From Flammeovirgaceae bacterium UBA6059 (GTDB taxonomy: Bacteria > Bacteroidota > Bacteroidia > Cytophagales > Cyclobacteriaceae), in NCBI GenBank assembly GCA_002435755.1, contig DIYH01000027.1:1-64000 (forward strand): a stretch of 64,000 nt of DNA, written 5' to 3'. Below the pieces are notes generated by a model. That model was not told where the DNA came from and searched no databases. It saw nothing but the letters and a program-made list of their open reading frames with translations. How positions within the stretch are numbered: the stretch's first letter is position 1; each line of letters starts with the position of its first letter. Shown here piece after piece: positions 8,194 through 18,700 of this stretch. A program made the translations under genes and the position numbers.

Positions 8194-8979
8194 ATGCAGA
8201 TAACCACCATCAATAATGTCCTGATCAGACACAATGAGATAAAACAACGGGACTCCATTTGGTTTTTACATGCTTTTGGTGACTCGGGATTGATATATCA
8301 AGAAGCATTTGATTCAAAGCTTGCTGATCACTGCAACCTATATGTCATTGACTTTCCTGGGTTTGGAGCCAGTCCACTGAATCTGGATCATACTTCTATC
8401 AAATCACACGCTGAGCTATTAGTTCAAATCATTAACGGCCAAACTGCTCAAAATCAAAAAGTCAACCTTGTAGCTCACTCCATCGCCGGCCTGATTGGAA
8501 CCCGGATATGTCAAGTCTTAGATGATCAGATCAATTACTTCTTCAATGTCGAGGGGAATCTAACAGAAGCGGATAGCTACTTCTCAAGTAAGCCATTGCA
8601 ATACGAAACGGCTGACGCTTTCTATGAATCATTCAAAACGGAAATATTTGAGTTAGCCCAAAAAGAAGAACGGTTCAAGCGCTACTATGCCAACTTGAGA
8701 TTTGCTAAACCAGAAGGCATGAGGAACTGGTCTGTTTCAAGTCAGGAGTTCGTCAAGGACAATCGTTGTGGGCATGAATTTGTGGTACTCTCTTGCCAGA
8801 AACTCTACATCTGGGGCACAAAAGACACACCCCAGTCAACCCAAGAGTTCATTAAGCAACACAACTTACCTAACCGAATGTACGATGGTGTTGGTCACTG
8901 GCACATGCATGAAAATGCTGAAGTTTTCTACAGAGACGTATACAAAATATTAACTGAGAACAAAGACGCCAACGATTAA
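8194..8979 (+). CDS. Alpha/beta-fold hydrolase
   Basis: A 261-residue soluble alpha/beta hydrolase. The oxyanion-hole region FLHAFGDSG lies near residue 26, the nucleophile elbow is VAHSIAG near residues 94-100 (Ser replaces the centre of G-x-S-x-G with an Ala at the first position), the acid is probably the Asp in WGTKDTP near 210, and the base is the His in GVGHWHMHE near 235. The full triad therefore seems present. The substrate is unknown; esterases, epoxide hydrolases and C-C hydrolases share the fold. A small gene follows 17 bases downstream on the same strand, so the two are probably co-transcribed. Confidence 0.88.
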   Translation: MQITTINNVLIRHNEIKQRDSIWFLHAFGDSGLIYQEAFDSKLADHCNLYVIDFPGFGASPLNLDHTSIKSHAELLVQIINGQTAQNQKVNLVAHSIAGLIGTRICQVLDDQINYFFNVEGNLTEADSYFSSKPLQYETADAFYESFKTEIFELAQKEERFKRYYANLRFAKPEGMRNWSVSSQEFVKDNRCGHEFVVLSCQKLYIWGTKDTPQSTQEFIKQHNLPNRMYDGVGHWHMHENAEVFYRDVYKILTENKDAND

Positions 8980-8996
8980 GTAGATCCTAAGCACCA

Positions 8997-9338
8997 ATGA
9001 AAATCAACTACAACAACCGAAAATTCAGACCTGTCAGTAATACTGAAAATGGTGAGACCTCTGAAGAAACCATCTTCCACTACCAACAGGAAGGGAATAT
9101 TCTCTCTGCCAGCTACAGTGGCGGGCAAATCGTATCTGGACATCTAATCGGTTTAGTGGATGAGGAAGGAAACATAGACATGAGGTATCATCAGGTCAAT
9201 ACTGCGGGTGAACTAATGACTGGCCAATGTCGATCCACTCCTATGATTATGGCTAATGGCAAAATCCGGTTGATGGAAGTCTGGGAATGGACCAGCGGAG
9301 ATCAAAGCAAAGGAGAGTCGGTGATTGAAGAGATTTAG
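8997..9338 (+). CDS. Small conserved protein, function unknown
   Basis: A 113-residue beta-rich protein without signal peptide. It begins MKINYNNRKFRPVSNTENGE and contains HYQQEGNILSASYSGGQIVS and GHLIGLVDEEGNIDMRYHQV. This pattern matches a small Bacteroidota/Firmicutes family often labelled 'N-acetylglutamate synthase' in databases; I know of no sequence basis for that label, and the protein has no GNAT acetyltransferase motif. It follows the alpha/beta hydrolase closely. The name is therefore left open. Confidence 0.7.
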   Translation: MKINYNNRKFRPVSNTENGETSEETIFHYQQEGNILSASYSGGQIVSGHLIGLVDEEGNIDMRYHQVNTAGELMTGQCRSTPMIMANGKIRLMEVWEWTSGDQSKGESVIEEI

Positions 9339-9382
9339 TGTTTTACTCTGAGGCTAAAATGAAAATCTGCCAGAGTTTTGAG

Positions 9383-9402
9383 ATTCCCGCCTATGAGGGA
9401 AT
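9383..9402. repeat. REP-like palindrome, copy 2
   Basis: ATTCCCGC-CTAT-GAGGGAAT, the same 20-base element as 1-20 with a changed loop base and one stem mismatch, again followed by TGACGT. It lies between the convergent genes ending at 9338 and 9416, a typical place for dispersed intergenic palindromes. Confidence 0.6.
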
Positions 9403-9415
9403 GACGTACTCTTGG

Positions 9416-10459
9416 TTACAATCGCTCTTTGATTTCAAGCGCAGTTTGTTTGCAAGTCTTGCCCACCCCATAGATGGTGGCCGAGGCATAGCCTGTCCAG
9501 CTACCGAATCCCACCAACCAAAGCCCGTCAACTTCAAGAGATTTCGTCAATTTAGTCTTATGCGATTTATCGATTGGTACTCCCAAAGAGGCTAAATATG
9601 GTAATTCGGCCCTGAAGCCAGTACACCAGATCACAGCATCAAAACTCTCACGATGCAAAGTTGATGTCCATAGCACACCATTCTGCTCAAACTCAAATGG
9701 CCCATTCGTGAATTCGAGTAGTCCCTGGTCCCGAGCTTGTTTGACAGGTTCCACCATCACAATCTGATTGAGGCCGTATTTATTTTCTAGCTTCTCTCCC
9801 TTTAGTGAAGCTAGATATCTATGTGTCGAGCTTTCAAAAAGATATCGTCCGTCAATATCATCGGGCAGATAGGATGGCTCATGTAATGATGTCCATTTAG
9901 CTTCCACACCATTCAAAACAAGATCGCTAAATACCTGAGCACCTGAATTTCCGGCCCCTACAACCAGTACTCTTTGATTAGTAAAGTCAGCCGGAGTTTT
10001 ATAATCTACTGAGTGGATCTGCTGACCCTCGAAAGTCTTGGCATTCGGGTACGAAGGTATAAGTGGGCCGGAGGCAGTGCCTGTCGCACAAACCACCATT
10101 TTTGATTGATAGGCCTGCCCACTTGAGCTGAGCACTTCAAAACCACTTGCCGTTTTGTTCACTGCTTCAACGCTAACAGGGCGCTCAATAGGGAACTTGT
10201 ATCGCTGTTCATAAAGTGTTAGGTATTCGATAAACTCATCTTTGGTCGGGTAGGCTTCTTCGGACTGTGGCATAGGCCAGCCACTCAATGAGGAGAATTG
10301 TGTGGGTGAGAACAATCTCAATGAGTCCCAGGTCTTAAGCCATGCTCCACCAGGGCTTTCCCTATTATCCAGGAGCAGATAGTTAGAGGTATATCGCTTT
10401 AAGAAATAGGCCACTGATAGTCCAGCTTGGCCAGCTCCAATAATCAATACATCAAGCAT
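9416..10459 (-). CDS. Flavin-containing monooxygenase-like NAD(P)/FAD oxidoreductase
   Basis: A 347-residue two-dinucleotide-fold flavoprotein. The FAD site is IIGAGQAGLSVAYFL at residues 5-19, and a second Rossmann motif for NAD(P)H is VVGAGNSGAQVF near residue 170. Just before it, TFEGQQIHSVDY fits the F-x-G-x-x-x-H-x-x-x-Y signature of class B flavin monooxygenases and YUCCA-like enzymes. The overall length fits the short CzcO/YUCCA-like branch. It probably oxygenates a small molecule or S/N nucleophile; the substrate is unknown. It is transcribed alone, convergent with the small gene at 8997. Confidence 0.9.
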   Translation of the reverse strand: MLDVLIIGAGQAGLSVAYFLKRYTSNYLLLDNRESPGGAWLKTWDSLRLFSPTQFSSLSGWPMPQSEEAYPTKDEFIEYLTLYEQRYKFPIERPVSVEAVNKTASGFEVLSSSGQAYQSKMVVCATGTASGPLIPSYPNAKTFEGQQIHSVDYKTPADFTNQRVLVVGAGNSGAQVFSDLVLNGVEAKWTSLHEPSYLPDDIDGRYLFESSTHRYLASLKGEKLENKYGLNQIVMVEPVKQARDQGLLEFTNGPFEFEQNGVLWTSTLHRESFDAVIWCTGFRAELPYLASLGVPIDKSHKTKLTKSLEVDGLWLVGFGSWTGYASATIYGVGKTCKQTALEIKERL

Positions 10460-10600
10460 CGGTGAGTCTCATTTGGCGGAGATAAATCTAAACAAGTGGA
10501 TTGGATGGTCTGCTTAGACTCACAAATAATCACCAACTCTGAATTATTGAAGTTGGGAAGTTGGCGATGTTGGGTGATTTAATTTTAATTGCCAAACTGT

Positions 10601-11167
10601 ATGGGCAAGTCAACTTTCATGAAGAGCATCGGTAAGACCTACGTGATGGTGATCACCACGGTAGGTGTTGCATTAGCGGTAGGAAGAGGTGGCTATGAAA
10701 TAGGCAAGGATATGGCCGAAAAAGTGAGTGACACAGAAAAACACAACCTGCACCAGTCCAACCTCGCCCTTAATCAAAAAGTCAGGTTTCTGGAAGATTC
10801 TCTGTTAAGGTACAAGAATGGCTATTGGCAAGAGATAAGAAACACCAATGGAAATTACCGGGACAAGGCCGATAGTGACAGACAGAATCTCTACGACTAT
10901 TTTCAAGGTAAAATAAGATTGGGTGACTCATTTCTAGATGTTAAGACGAATGCTTCCCTATCAGTACTTTCTGCAGATTCTGAGAATACCGGCACCGCTT
11001 ATCTGTCACTGCCCGATAGGAGAAACTCCAAAAAAAGACCTAAACCCATCGATGTGGTTCCCGGTCAGCAATGGGGTTTTGAATATGAGGGTAATGAGTA
11101 CATTCTGATTTTGGAAAGTATCCAATGGATGAGGAGCGAGTTCTCCGCACGGGTAAGAGAAAAGTAG
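10601..11167 (+). CDS. Single-pass membrane-anchored protein, unknown
   Basis: About 188 residues from the ATG at 10601; an in-frame TTG at 10589 would add four residues and an ATG at 10619 would remove six. Near the N-terminus a hydrophobic stretch (TYVMVITTVGVALAVGRGG) looks like an uncleaved anchor. It is followed by a helical, probably coiled-coil part (about residues 35-70, HQSNLALNQKVRFLEDSLLR) and a C-terminal beta-rich domain after residue 100. I do not recognise the family. It is flanked by a divergent flavoprotein gene and a TPR lipoprotein gene 210 bases downstream. Confidence 0.6.
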   Translation: MGKSTFMKSIGKTYVMVITTVGVALAVGRGGYEIGKDMAEKVSDTEKHNLHQSNLALNQKVRFLEDSLLRYKNGYWQEIRNTNGNYRDKADSDRQNLYDYFQGKIRLGDSFLDVKTNASLSVLSADSENTGTAYLSLPDRRNSKKRPKPIDVVPGQQWGFEYEGNEYILILESIQWMRSEFSARVREK

Positions 11168-11379
11168 GGTTAAAGTCCTGTACCCTTCACCATGCCTACA
11201 GATCGTCGTTAGCATCTGCTTTTTCCCTGTATTCAATTTCAGGACCAATTCAACATTATTGAAATAATACAAATGTCCAGTCCACACAAAATTTAAGAAT
11301 GATATGGACAGGTTCATCGAGGTGATTTATAAATAGTCGGGATCACGATTAAATTTGTGTTCATCAACTTCATCCCAGA

Positions 11380-12327
11380 ATGCGACACCTAATATCCATT
11401 GCTCTCCTTATCTCATTGCTCGCTTGTCAGCCTCAACCCAAAGCGCCTTCTGATAATGACATTGATATCGAACAGTCTTCATCATCAACATCCGTGGTAG
11501 AAGCCATCGGCTTGGATGGCAGAGAACTGATCCAAAGAGCAGCTGATTCAGTTACACTTGCGAACTATGCCCCTTTGATTGAGGCCCTGGAGAACAAAGT
11601 TGAATTGACGGAAAATGAATGGGTGGACTTAGGCAATCATTATGCGGCCCTCAACCGATACAATGATGCCATTGAAGTTTACAGCCAGGGACTTGAGTCT
11701 TTTCCAAAATCATACAAACTTCTCCGGTTTAAAGCACACCGACAGCTGAGCGTACGTAAGATCGACCCAGCCATATCTGATCTTCAAAAGGCGCTCGAGC
11801 TAATGGGCGCAGAGGGTGGGTCAGAAATGGAATACTATCCTAATGGAGAAGAAAAAGGTACCTACCGGTACTGGGTTTGGTATCACATCGGCCTGGGGTA
11901 CTACTTCAGAGGCGATTTTGACCAGGCAGCTGAGGCTTTTAATCAATGTCTGGCTACCGCAACTACCGACAACAATCAAGCAGGGGCGGTAGAGTGGTCT
12001 TACAACAGTTTACAACTCTCTGGAGATAAGGAGAGTGCTGAAGAAGTATTGGCCAGCTTTGATCCTGATCCGAATGCTGACTATACCTATGCCCGCAGAT
12101 TGATGATGCATAAAGGCTTGCTTTCACCTGATGATATGGTGGATCTTGCCAAAAATGGGACTGAATGGTCAGGTGGGGAAATGACCACCGCTTACGGTGT
12201 AGCCAACTGGTATTTGTTTTCAGGCGATACGGCAACTGCAACAGGTATCTATCGCAATGTACTGGTCAATCCAATCTGGAACTACTGGGCCTACATAGCG
12301 GCAGAAGCTGCACTAACCAAAGAATGA
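11380..12327 (+). CDS. TPR-repeat lipoprotein
   Basis: A 315-residue lipoprotein: signal MRHLISIALLISLLAC with the lipobox Cys at residue 16. The mature chain has tetratricopeptide repeats between about residues 70 and 230: WVDLGNHYAALNRYNDAIEV with YSQGLESFP, then a second repeat, and a later WYHIGLGYYFRGDFDQAAEA with FNQCLA. TPR proteins scaffold protein contacts, here in the periplasm or outer membrane. The partner is unknown. A NAD(P)-binding protein gene follows after 25 bases in the same direction, so a two-gene transcript is possible. Confidence 0.88.
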   Translation: MRHLISIALLISLLACQPQPKAPSDNDIDIEQSSSSTSVVEAIGLDGRELIQRAADSVTLANYAPLIEALENKVELTENEWVDLGNHYAALNRYNDAIEVYSQGLESFPKSYKLLRFKAHRQLSVRKIDPAISDLQKALELMGAEGGSEMEYYPNGEEKGTYRYWVWYHIGLGYYFRGDFDQAAEAFNQCLATATTDNNQAGAVEWSYNSLQLSGDKESAEEVLASFDPDPNADYTYARRLMMHKGLLSPDDMVDLAKNGTEWSGGEMTTAYGVANWYLFSGDTATATGIYRNVLVNPIWNYWAYIAAEAALTKE

Positions 12328-12352
12328 TTTTCGATATACAAAAGCACTTGAT

Positions 12353-13009
12353 ATGAAACTACTACTTCTTGGTGCTAGTGGGAGAACTGGCCAATACATT
12401 ATCAATGAAGCTATTGAATTGAAGTATGAAGTGAATTGCCTGGTAAGGGACCCGGACAAAGTCAGATCGCATCCATTGATCAACATAGTCCCGGGAGATG
12501 TTTCAGAACCTGGCCAACTCAAACCATTGCTCAAAGACTGTGATGCAGTACTAAGCGTGCTCAATGTCTCAAGAAAATCCGATTTCCCATGGTCAGGATT
12601 GAGAACCCCCGCTGATTTTATGTCCAGTGTAACGAACGGGTTATTACCTCTTATGGAAGAGGTCGGGGTAAAACGTATAATTGTTTGCTCTGCTTGGGGA
12701 GTTGGTGACTCCCGACCGCAAATACCAGGTTGGTTCCGCTGGTTTATTGATCACAGCAACATCGGATCAGCCTATGCCGATCATGAAAGGCAAGAAGAAA
12801 TACTTCAGGATTCCGGTTTGAATTGGACAATCGTGAGACCTGTTGGTTTAACCAACAATAACAAGCCAGAAGATGTATTAGAATCTTACCATAACGAATC
12901 TAAACCTACTTTAACAATTAGCAGAAAAAGTGTCGCCAGGTATATGCTCTCGGCGATCAATAATGAATCACTGATACGTAAGACAGTAGCTATCTCAAAG
13001 GCACGGTGA
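12353..13009 (+). CDS. NmrA/SDR-like NAD(P)-binding protein
   Basis: A 218-residue atypical short-chain dehydrogenase. The dinucleotide motif is LLLGASGRTGQYI at residues 3-15 (GxSGxxG type), then NCLVRDPDKV where the basic residue suggests NADPH preference. IIVCSAWGVGDSR and a conserved Pro-containing WTIVRPVGL near residue 160 fit the NmrA/NAD(P)H-binding group. The usual YxxxK catalytic pair is not evident, so it could be a sensor or an isomerase rather than a classic reductase. It follows the TPR lipoprotein gene by 25 bases. Confidence 0.85.
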   Translation: MKLLLLGASGRTGQYIINEAIELKYEVNCLVRDPDKVRSHPLINIVPGDVSEPGQLKPLLKDCDAVLSVLNVSRKSDFPWSGLRTPADFMSSVTNGLLPLMEEVGVKRIIVCSAWGVGDSRPQIPGWFRWFIDHSNIGSAYADHERQEEILQDSGLNWTIVRPVGLTNNNKPEDVLESYHNESKPTLTISRKSVARYMLSAINNESLIRKTVAISKAR

Positions 13010-13026
13010 CTTCATGACACACGAGA

Positions 13027-14601
13027 CTATCTACTAGCATTATACATCCTGATCAGCTTACCATCGTCCTCATCAGTCAGTAGATAGAGTTGGCCCCTTG
13101 GAGAGACTACAGCCTTCCTCAATCGTACTCGATCATGAATAAATAATTCCTCAGTGCCTACCACAATATCATCCTCAATAATCACCCTCCATAGACTGCC
13201 CTTACTCAATCCAGGCAATATGATATTGCCATTCCACTGTGGGAACTCCCTACCAGAATAGAATGTCAAACCCGTCGGTGCTATAGTTTGGTCCCAATAA
13301 TGAATCGGATCAGTAAATACTGTTCCCGGTAGGGCCATAGGAGCATAGTCTTTATCGCGATAGCCACCACTCGTTTTATTGGGCCAGCCGTAATTAGCTC
13401 CTGCGATGAGGAGGTTGAGCTCGTCACCTTGAATAGTACCATGCTCGCTAAACCAAATCTTATCTGTAGTAGGATCGATGGTCATCCCCTGCGGCGCTCG
13501 TACACCGAGGGCATAAAGACCCGGAATAGCGTCTGCTCCAAAATCCGGGTTGTCCTCAGGAATAGAGCCGTCGGGATTGATGCGAATGATCTTTCCACGT
13601 TTGTCGCTAATGTCCTGAGCAAGGGGTAGCTCCGGGTTGAGGTACTCATAAAAGTTACGCTCACCTATCGCAATGTATAGCTTGCCATCAGGGCCAAAGA
13701 CCATCCCACCGCCATAGTGATAGAGTCCGTGAGAGTAAGGCTCAGCCAGAAATAGCGTCTCAACTTCTATGAGCTTGTTTTCAATAAGCTTTCCGCGAAT
13801 CACCTTGGTAGTGCTTTCGCGGGCTTGGTTTTCTGCCGCATAGGACAAGTAGATGTACTGATTATCATCAAAATGAGGATCAAGCAGTACTTGAAACCAA
13901 CCAGCATTCATGCTAGCCGTCCGACCATGCAGCTGAGAAGGAAACACACCTTTTCTGAATTTGGAGGTATCAATAGTAACAGCTCTGGCGACATCATCAG
14001 GTAATCCTTGAATGGCAATCTGTTCCTTGCTCAGCAAATCAACCTTTAAAAGGTCGCCATCCTTTTCTGCGATCAACACTTCATTTTCTGATAAGAAAGT
14101 CATGCTCCACGGATGATTGAGTCCTGTCATGACCACCTCTTTTCGTGGTTGAGGTACCATCTCTGCGGGTGTCTTCGGAATGGGCTCAGCGGAAGTACAC
14201 TTCGCAACAATCTTCCATTCACCCCTGATCTTTTTGAGTAGCAATAGGTCGTAATAGCGATTACCAAAAGATGGGATCAAAAACTCCACTTTTGCATACG
14301 CCACATCAAGAGAAATGTCGATACTACTGATCTGACCATATCGCGCATTTCGGGTGCCTGGTGGCTTGCGCGAATACCAGGATGCATACTCTTCTGATGT
14401 GACGGACCACACCGTATCAGTTCCATTGTAGAGAAACATTCTGGTCTCAGGATAAAAAGTAGAAATGATAGAATCGGGATAGTTGTAGGTCGTGCCATCA
14501 ATGAACTTTTGGATCGTCGATTCGATAAGTACTTTGTCTGACTGGGCCTGAAGGGCACTATTGGCCAAAAACAAAAGAAGGGTGGTTACTAGTGTTTTCA
14601 T
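13027..14601 (-). CDS. PQQ-type sugar dehydrogenase with N-terminal NTF2-like domain
   Basis: A 524-residue exported protein. The signal peptide ends LQAQ near residue 20. Residues about 25-140 look like an NTF2/SnoaL-like domain (IQKFIDGTTYNYPDSI; YYDLLLLKKIRGEWKIVAKC). From about residue 155 a six-bladed propeller of the soluble aldose/glucose dehydrogenase type follows: GLNHPWSMTFLSENEVLIAE, then GGGMVFGPDGKLYIAIGE, RGKIIRINPDG, and WFSEHGTIQGDELNLL. These are the recurrent strands of the Asd/YliI family, which oxidises sugars with PQQ. The fusion is uncommon enough to note. It is monocistronic. Confidence 0.88.
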   Translation of the reverse strand: MKTLVTTLLLFLANSALQAQSDKVLIESTIQKFIDGTTYNYPDSIISTFYPETRMFLYNGTDTVWSVTSEEYASWYSRKPPGTRNARYGQISSIDISLDVAYAKVEFLIPSFGNRYYDLLLLKKIRGEWKIVAKCTSAEPIPKTPAEMVPQPRKEVVMTGLNHPWSMTFLSENEVLIAEKDGDLLKVDLLSKEQIAIQGLPDDVARAVTIDTSKFRKGVFPSQLHGRTASMNAGWFQVLLDPHFDDNQYIYLSYAAENQARESTTKVIRGKLIENKLIEVETLFLAEPYSHGLYHYGGGMVFGPDGKLYIAIGERNFYEYLNPELPLAQDISDKRGKIIRINPDGSIPEDNPDFGADAIPGLYALGVRAPQGMTIDPTTDKIWFSEHGTIQGDELNLLIAGANYGWPNKTSGGYRDKDYAPMALPGTVFTDPIHYWDQTIAPTGLTFYSGREFPQWNGNIILPGLSKGSLWRVIIEDDIVVGTEELFIHDRVRLRKAVVSPRGQLYLLTDEDDGKLIRMYNASR

Positions 14602-14731
14602 TTAGAGAGGTTTTGAATTGAACAGGAAATAGTGAATCAACTTTTTTCACTCCTCAAGATTACGGAAGCCTTCAAAGTGAAGCCCAAAAACTCCTCACGA
14701 AGAAGTACAGGATGATAATTCTGGAGTCTTT

Positions 14732-15760
14732 CTAAGACTGTGTTAAACTGAGATTGGCCTTTTTGTACTGTGCCGGAGTATTGCCTTCGATCTTTTTGAA
14801 AGCTTCAAAAAAGGCTGACTTGGAACTGAAACCAGCTTCATAACCAATTCCTTCTAAAGATAACTCGTGTCGTGTCGCTATCAGATGCTTGGCTTCCGCC
14901 ACCCTGTACTCTTTGATGTACTGTGAAAAACCAGACTGATAGACTTCATTAAGCACACGCGAAAGTAGATGTTTAGTAATACCTGTCTTAGCCGCCAATT
15001 CGTCAAGCTTGAGTCGTTGGTCCATGTAGGGCTTCTCATTTCGCATAATTTCATCCACTCGCTGTAGCAATGCTTGTCCATCTTCAAGTGCTGCGGAAGA
15101 GGGTTTCGGAATAGCAGGCTTACTTGTAAGCAGCAATCTGCCCGCTAGATAGTAAAATACTGTAGTGAAAATCACAGCTCCCCATATGTAGGCCACTCCA
15201 AAAAACAGAGCGGTCATATAGGTGATCGTGATGAACAACATCGCCAACATGATCGCAAGTTGATATTGCTGGCTCGGATTCAACCCATTTCGCGATAGCC
15301 TGTAATTCTCGAATACGCCTTTGTAGCTATAATAGCAACCTGCCACAACGAAGACTGCCCAGGTCCCATATATTCCATAGATAATGATGCCATTCCAAAC
15401 GTCAGGGTTAGTTGGATAAGGGTACCAGAGTCCAACGATAATTATTGCAATCAACAAACTTAAAAGAAGTACAAGGTCAGCACGTTTGTGGCACTGCTGC
15501 TCCTGATATAGTGCCTTAGCGTAGAGGTAGAAAAAGGGACCAATGAAAGCGCAAGCAGAAAGACCCAACTGAAGTACCAGTCGATCATCGGTGGTACCAA
15601 AGTAAAAGTAAATGGACTTGCCTATCCTTATGCTCAATGCTATCAATAACCCGGCAAAGTAAGTCTCAGCAACCGTCTTGTCTCTTCGCACAAGCAAGTA
15701 CAGGCTTACGAGCAGTCCGTTGATTACCCCTATGCTTGCTATGACAAAAAGAATGGACAT
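14732..15760 (-). CDS. AraC-family regulator with seven-helix membrane domain
   Basis: A 342-residue protein. The first 215 residues contain about seven hydrophobic helices, and the last 100 residues are an AraC DNA-binding domain (KLDELAAKTGITKHLLSRVL and later SLEGIGYEAGFSSKSAFFEA with FKKIEGNTPAQYKK). This membrane-sensor architecture is common in Bacteroidota. The paralogue at 39851-40909 shares the N-terminal pattern (LSIRIGKSIYFYF versus LSIRIGKSVIFYF). It may control its neighbours, the sugar dehydrogenase or the BNR protein, but there is no direct evidence. Confidence 0.9.
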   Translation of the reverse strand: MSILFVIASIGVINGLLVSLYLLVRRDKTVAETYFAGLLIALSIRIGKSIYFYFGTTDDRLVLQLGLSACAFIGPFFYLYAKALYQEQQCHKRADLVLLLSLLIAIIIVGLWYPYPTNPDVWNGIIIYGIYGTWAVFVVAGCYYSYKGVFENYRLSRNGLNPSQQYQLAIMLAMLFITITYMTALFFGVAYIWGAVIFTTVFYYLAGRLLLTSKPAIPKPSSAALEDGQALLQRVDEIMRNEKPYMDQRLKLDELAAKTGITKHLLSRVLNEVYQSGFSQYIKEYRVAEAKHLIATRHELSLEGIGYEAGFSSKSAFFEAFKKIEGNTPAQYKKANLSLTQS

Positions 15761-15782
15761 CTATTAACCTATGATGCTTGGT

Positions 15783-18700
15783 TTACTCAAATTCAAACCC
15801 ATTAGTTGTTACCTCATTCTTAAACCTCATCCAGAAGGGTAACAATTTACTTTGATACATAGATTGGACATTAGCAAGCTGCTTCTCCAAATCTGAGATC
15901 ACCCGTCTGTCATTTATACTGACGGGTTCATAAGGCGAATGCATGTAGTAGAAAGCCTTGCTGATCTGATGTTCCAATCGGGGCGAGTCGCTTATAGCAC
16001 CCTGCACATTGCGATAACCAATCATACTCCAGATCGTGTCAACATGGCTTCTGATGGTATCTACCAATTGACTGTTTGATTGGTTTGCATGTTCACTAAG
16101 AGCTTTTTCTATGTAGGCCAAGCTATCGAGCAAAGCGTCTTTAGCCAGACTGATTGCTTCCAATCTATCTCTATGAGCTTCATTTTCTTCGAAAGCCTGG
16201 GGATCATAATCAATCCTTGGATCAGGAAGTACAATCAACGGTTTTTCAAAGGTAAGGCCTTGATAGTCCAGATTTATTGTGTACTCGCCAGGAGCCACTA
16301 AAGGACGCTCCAGTACAGGACTCATCAATGGGCCATAGATTGGCTTTCCTTCTTTCTCCAGGTTCCAGTAGGTACGATTCAAACCTGCCTCTGCTTTTTC
16401 CTTCCATGCATAAATTATTTCACCCCCTCTGCTAACAGACAACTTTACAGAATCACTTTTTACTACTTGATAAGTGATCGTGGCTCCTTTTGGAAGATTA
16501 TCTCCGGTAAACATATGGGCTGGGGTCAATCGCTGGCCGATGGCCTGGTCGATAATGGCCTGGTAGGTCTGCCTGGTCTTAAATAAATAGGCGGTTGTAT
16601 TCTCTAAGTCAGTAGAACCAGCCAGTTCCTCGAGCGGCCCCAGGTCATCGAGTATCCAAAAGGACCTTCCGAAAGTCGCCATCACCAGGTCATTTTCCCT
16701 TGGGTGTATTTTCAAGTCTTTGGTTGATACTGATGGATAGCCTTTCTCCCATTTTTGCCAAGTGACTCCAGCATCTAACGAGTAGTACAGACCAAACTCG
16801 GTACCTGCAAACATTAGATTGGGAGTTTTGGGATGCTGCACAAATGACAAAGCAAAAGTCTCAACCCCCATATCTAGGAGCAGGTTCTTCCATGATCTCC
16901 CACCATCCTTGGTCTCGAATATGTATGGTCGCCAGTCTCCCTGTCGGTGGTTATCTATCACCACGAATGCTGACTTTTTATCATACAGGGAAGGTACGAT
17001 CTGTGTGACCCATCCATCTTCCGGAACTCCCTTCATGTTTCTGCTAAGGTCCTTCCAACTAGCACCACCATCTTCGGTCAGATGTACTTTACCATCATCA
17101 CTTCCTGCCCAGATCACACCTTCTACAATAGGGCTAGGAGCTATTGACACGAGCGAGGTATGATTTTCTGCTGTAGTTGCATCGATAGAAAGCCCACCAC
17201 TTGTAAGTTGCTGTTGCTTAGCAGGATCGTTGGTAGTAAGGTCAGGGCTGATGACCTGCCAGGTATTGCCAAAATCAGCACTCTTGTGCACAAACTGACT
17301 TCCTATATATACAGTACCCGATGTGAAAGGATCAGCGGCAATGGCAGCATTCCAATTGAAGCGAAGTTCGCGCTTAGGGTCTGCAGGACGAATAGTCTTC
17401 CGCTGGCCTGTCTTCTTGTTGATACGCACTAGCATACCACCCTGCCAAAGTGCATAAACGATATGTTCTTCTATAGCATCGATTGCTACATCAAATCCAT
17501 CATTGAAGGCCAACTCCTTCCAATACCCATTTCTTAACTCCCCACGGTTCCATACTTTGTTGGGGCCATACCAGGTGCCATTGTCCTGCAAGCCTCCGTA
17601 GACATTGTAGGGATACTCGTTATCTAGCGTAACATGGTAGAACTGTCCTAACGGTAAATTCTCAGCAAACCTCCAGTGCTCAGCACCGTCTTTAGTCCAG
17701 TAAAGTCCTCCGTCAGTACCATCAATGATAAAATCAGGATCATCAGGATGTATCCAGAATGCTTGATGATCAGCGTGAACTTCAAATCCCCAATCTTCTA
17801 TAACTTCAAAGTCCTTACCCCCATTTTCACTTTTGGACAGGCGAGAATAAAGATTATAGATCCTATTCTCATTTTTTGGGTCTACATACATTTCTGAGAA
17901 GTAGAAAGGACGACTACCGATGGTCTTTTGGTTGATCACGGTCCAGGTAGCACCCCCATCCACAGATTTGTACAGAGCATTCTTTTTACTCTCGATCATT
18001 GTATACACCATGTCAGGACGAGATGGCGCTATCGCAATGCCAATTCGGCCGTAGGGTTTTTCCGGCAGGCCTCCCTTTTCCGATAGGTCCATCCAGTGCT
18101 CACCCCCATCATGAGAAACAAATAGTCCCGAGCCCTCTCCTCCTGACGTCATATCCCAGGGGGTACGCTGAATTTGCCATAGTGCCGCAAAGAGCTTGTC
18201 CGGGTTAGATGGGTCCACACGCAACTCAGCAACTCCCGTTTGGTTACTGGCACCAAGCACCTTACGCCAGGTCAGACCTCCATCTGTGGTTTTGTAGACA
18301 CCACGATGTTCACCCGCCGTATATGGATTCCCTAAAGCCCCTAACCATGCAATATCAGGGTTGGTAGGATGAGTCAGTACCCTATGGATGTTTCTGGTAA
18401 GTTCAAGCCCCATATGTTGCCATGTCCTACCCCCATCCAGGCTTTTAAAAATCCCACCTCCACTGGTCTGCGAATTGCGCGGATTCCCTTCACCTGTTCC
18501 GGCCCATATGATGTTTGGATTGGGTTGAAATACTGACACGGCACCTATACTCTGTACGGGCTGATCATCAAAGATAGGATTGAAGGTAGTGCCGTCATTA
18601 ACCGTCTTCCAAAGCCCTCCGGAAGCTGTGCCTATATACCAGACTTTTGGGTTGTCAAGTACTACATCAATAGCAGTGATGCGTCCGCTCATCCCTGCCG

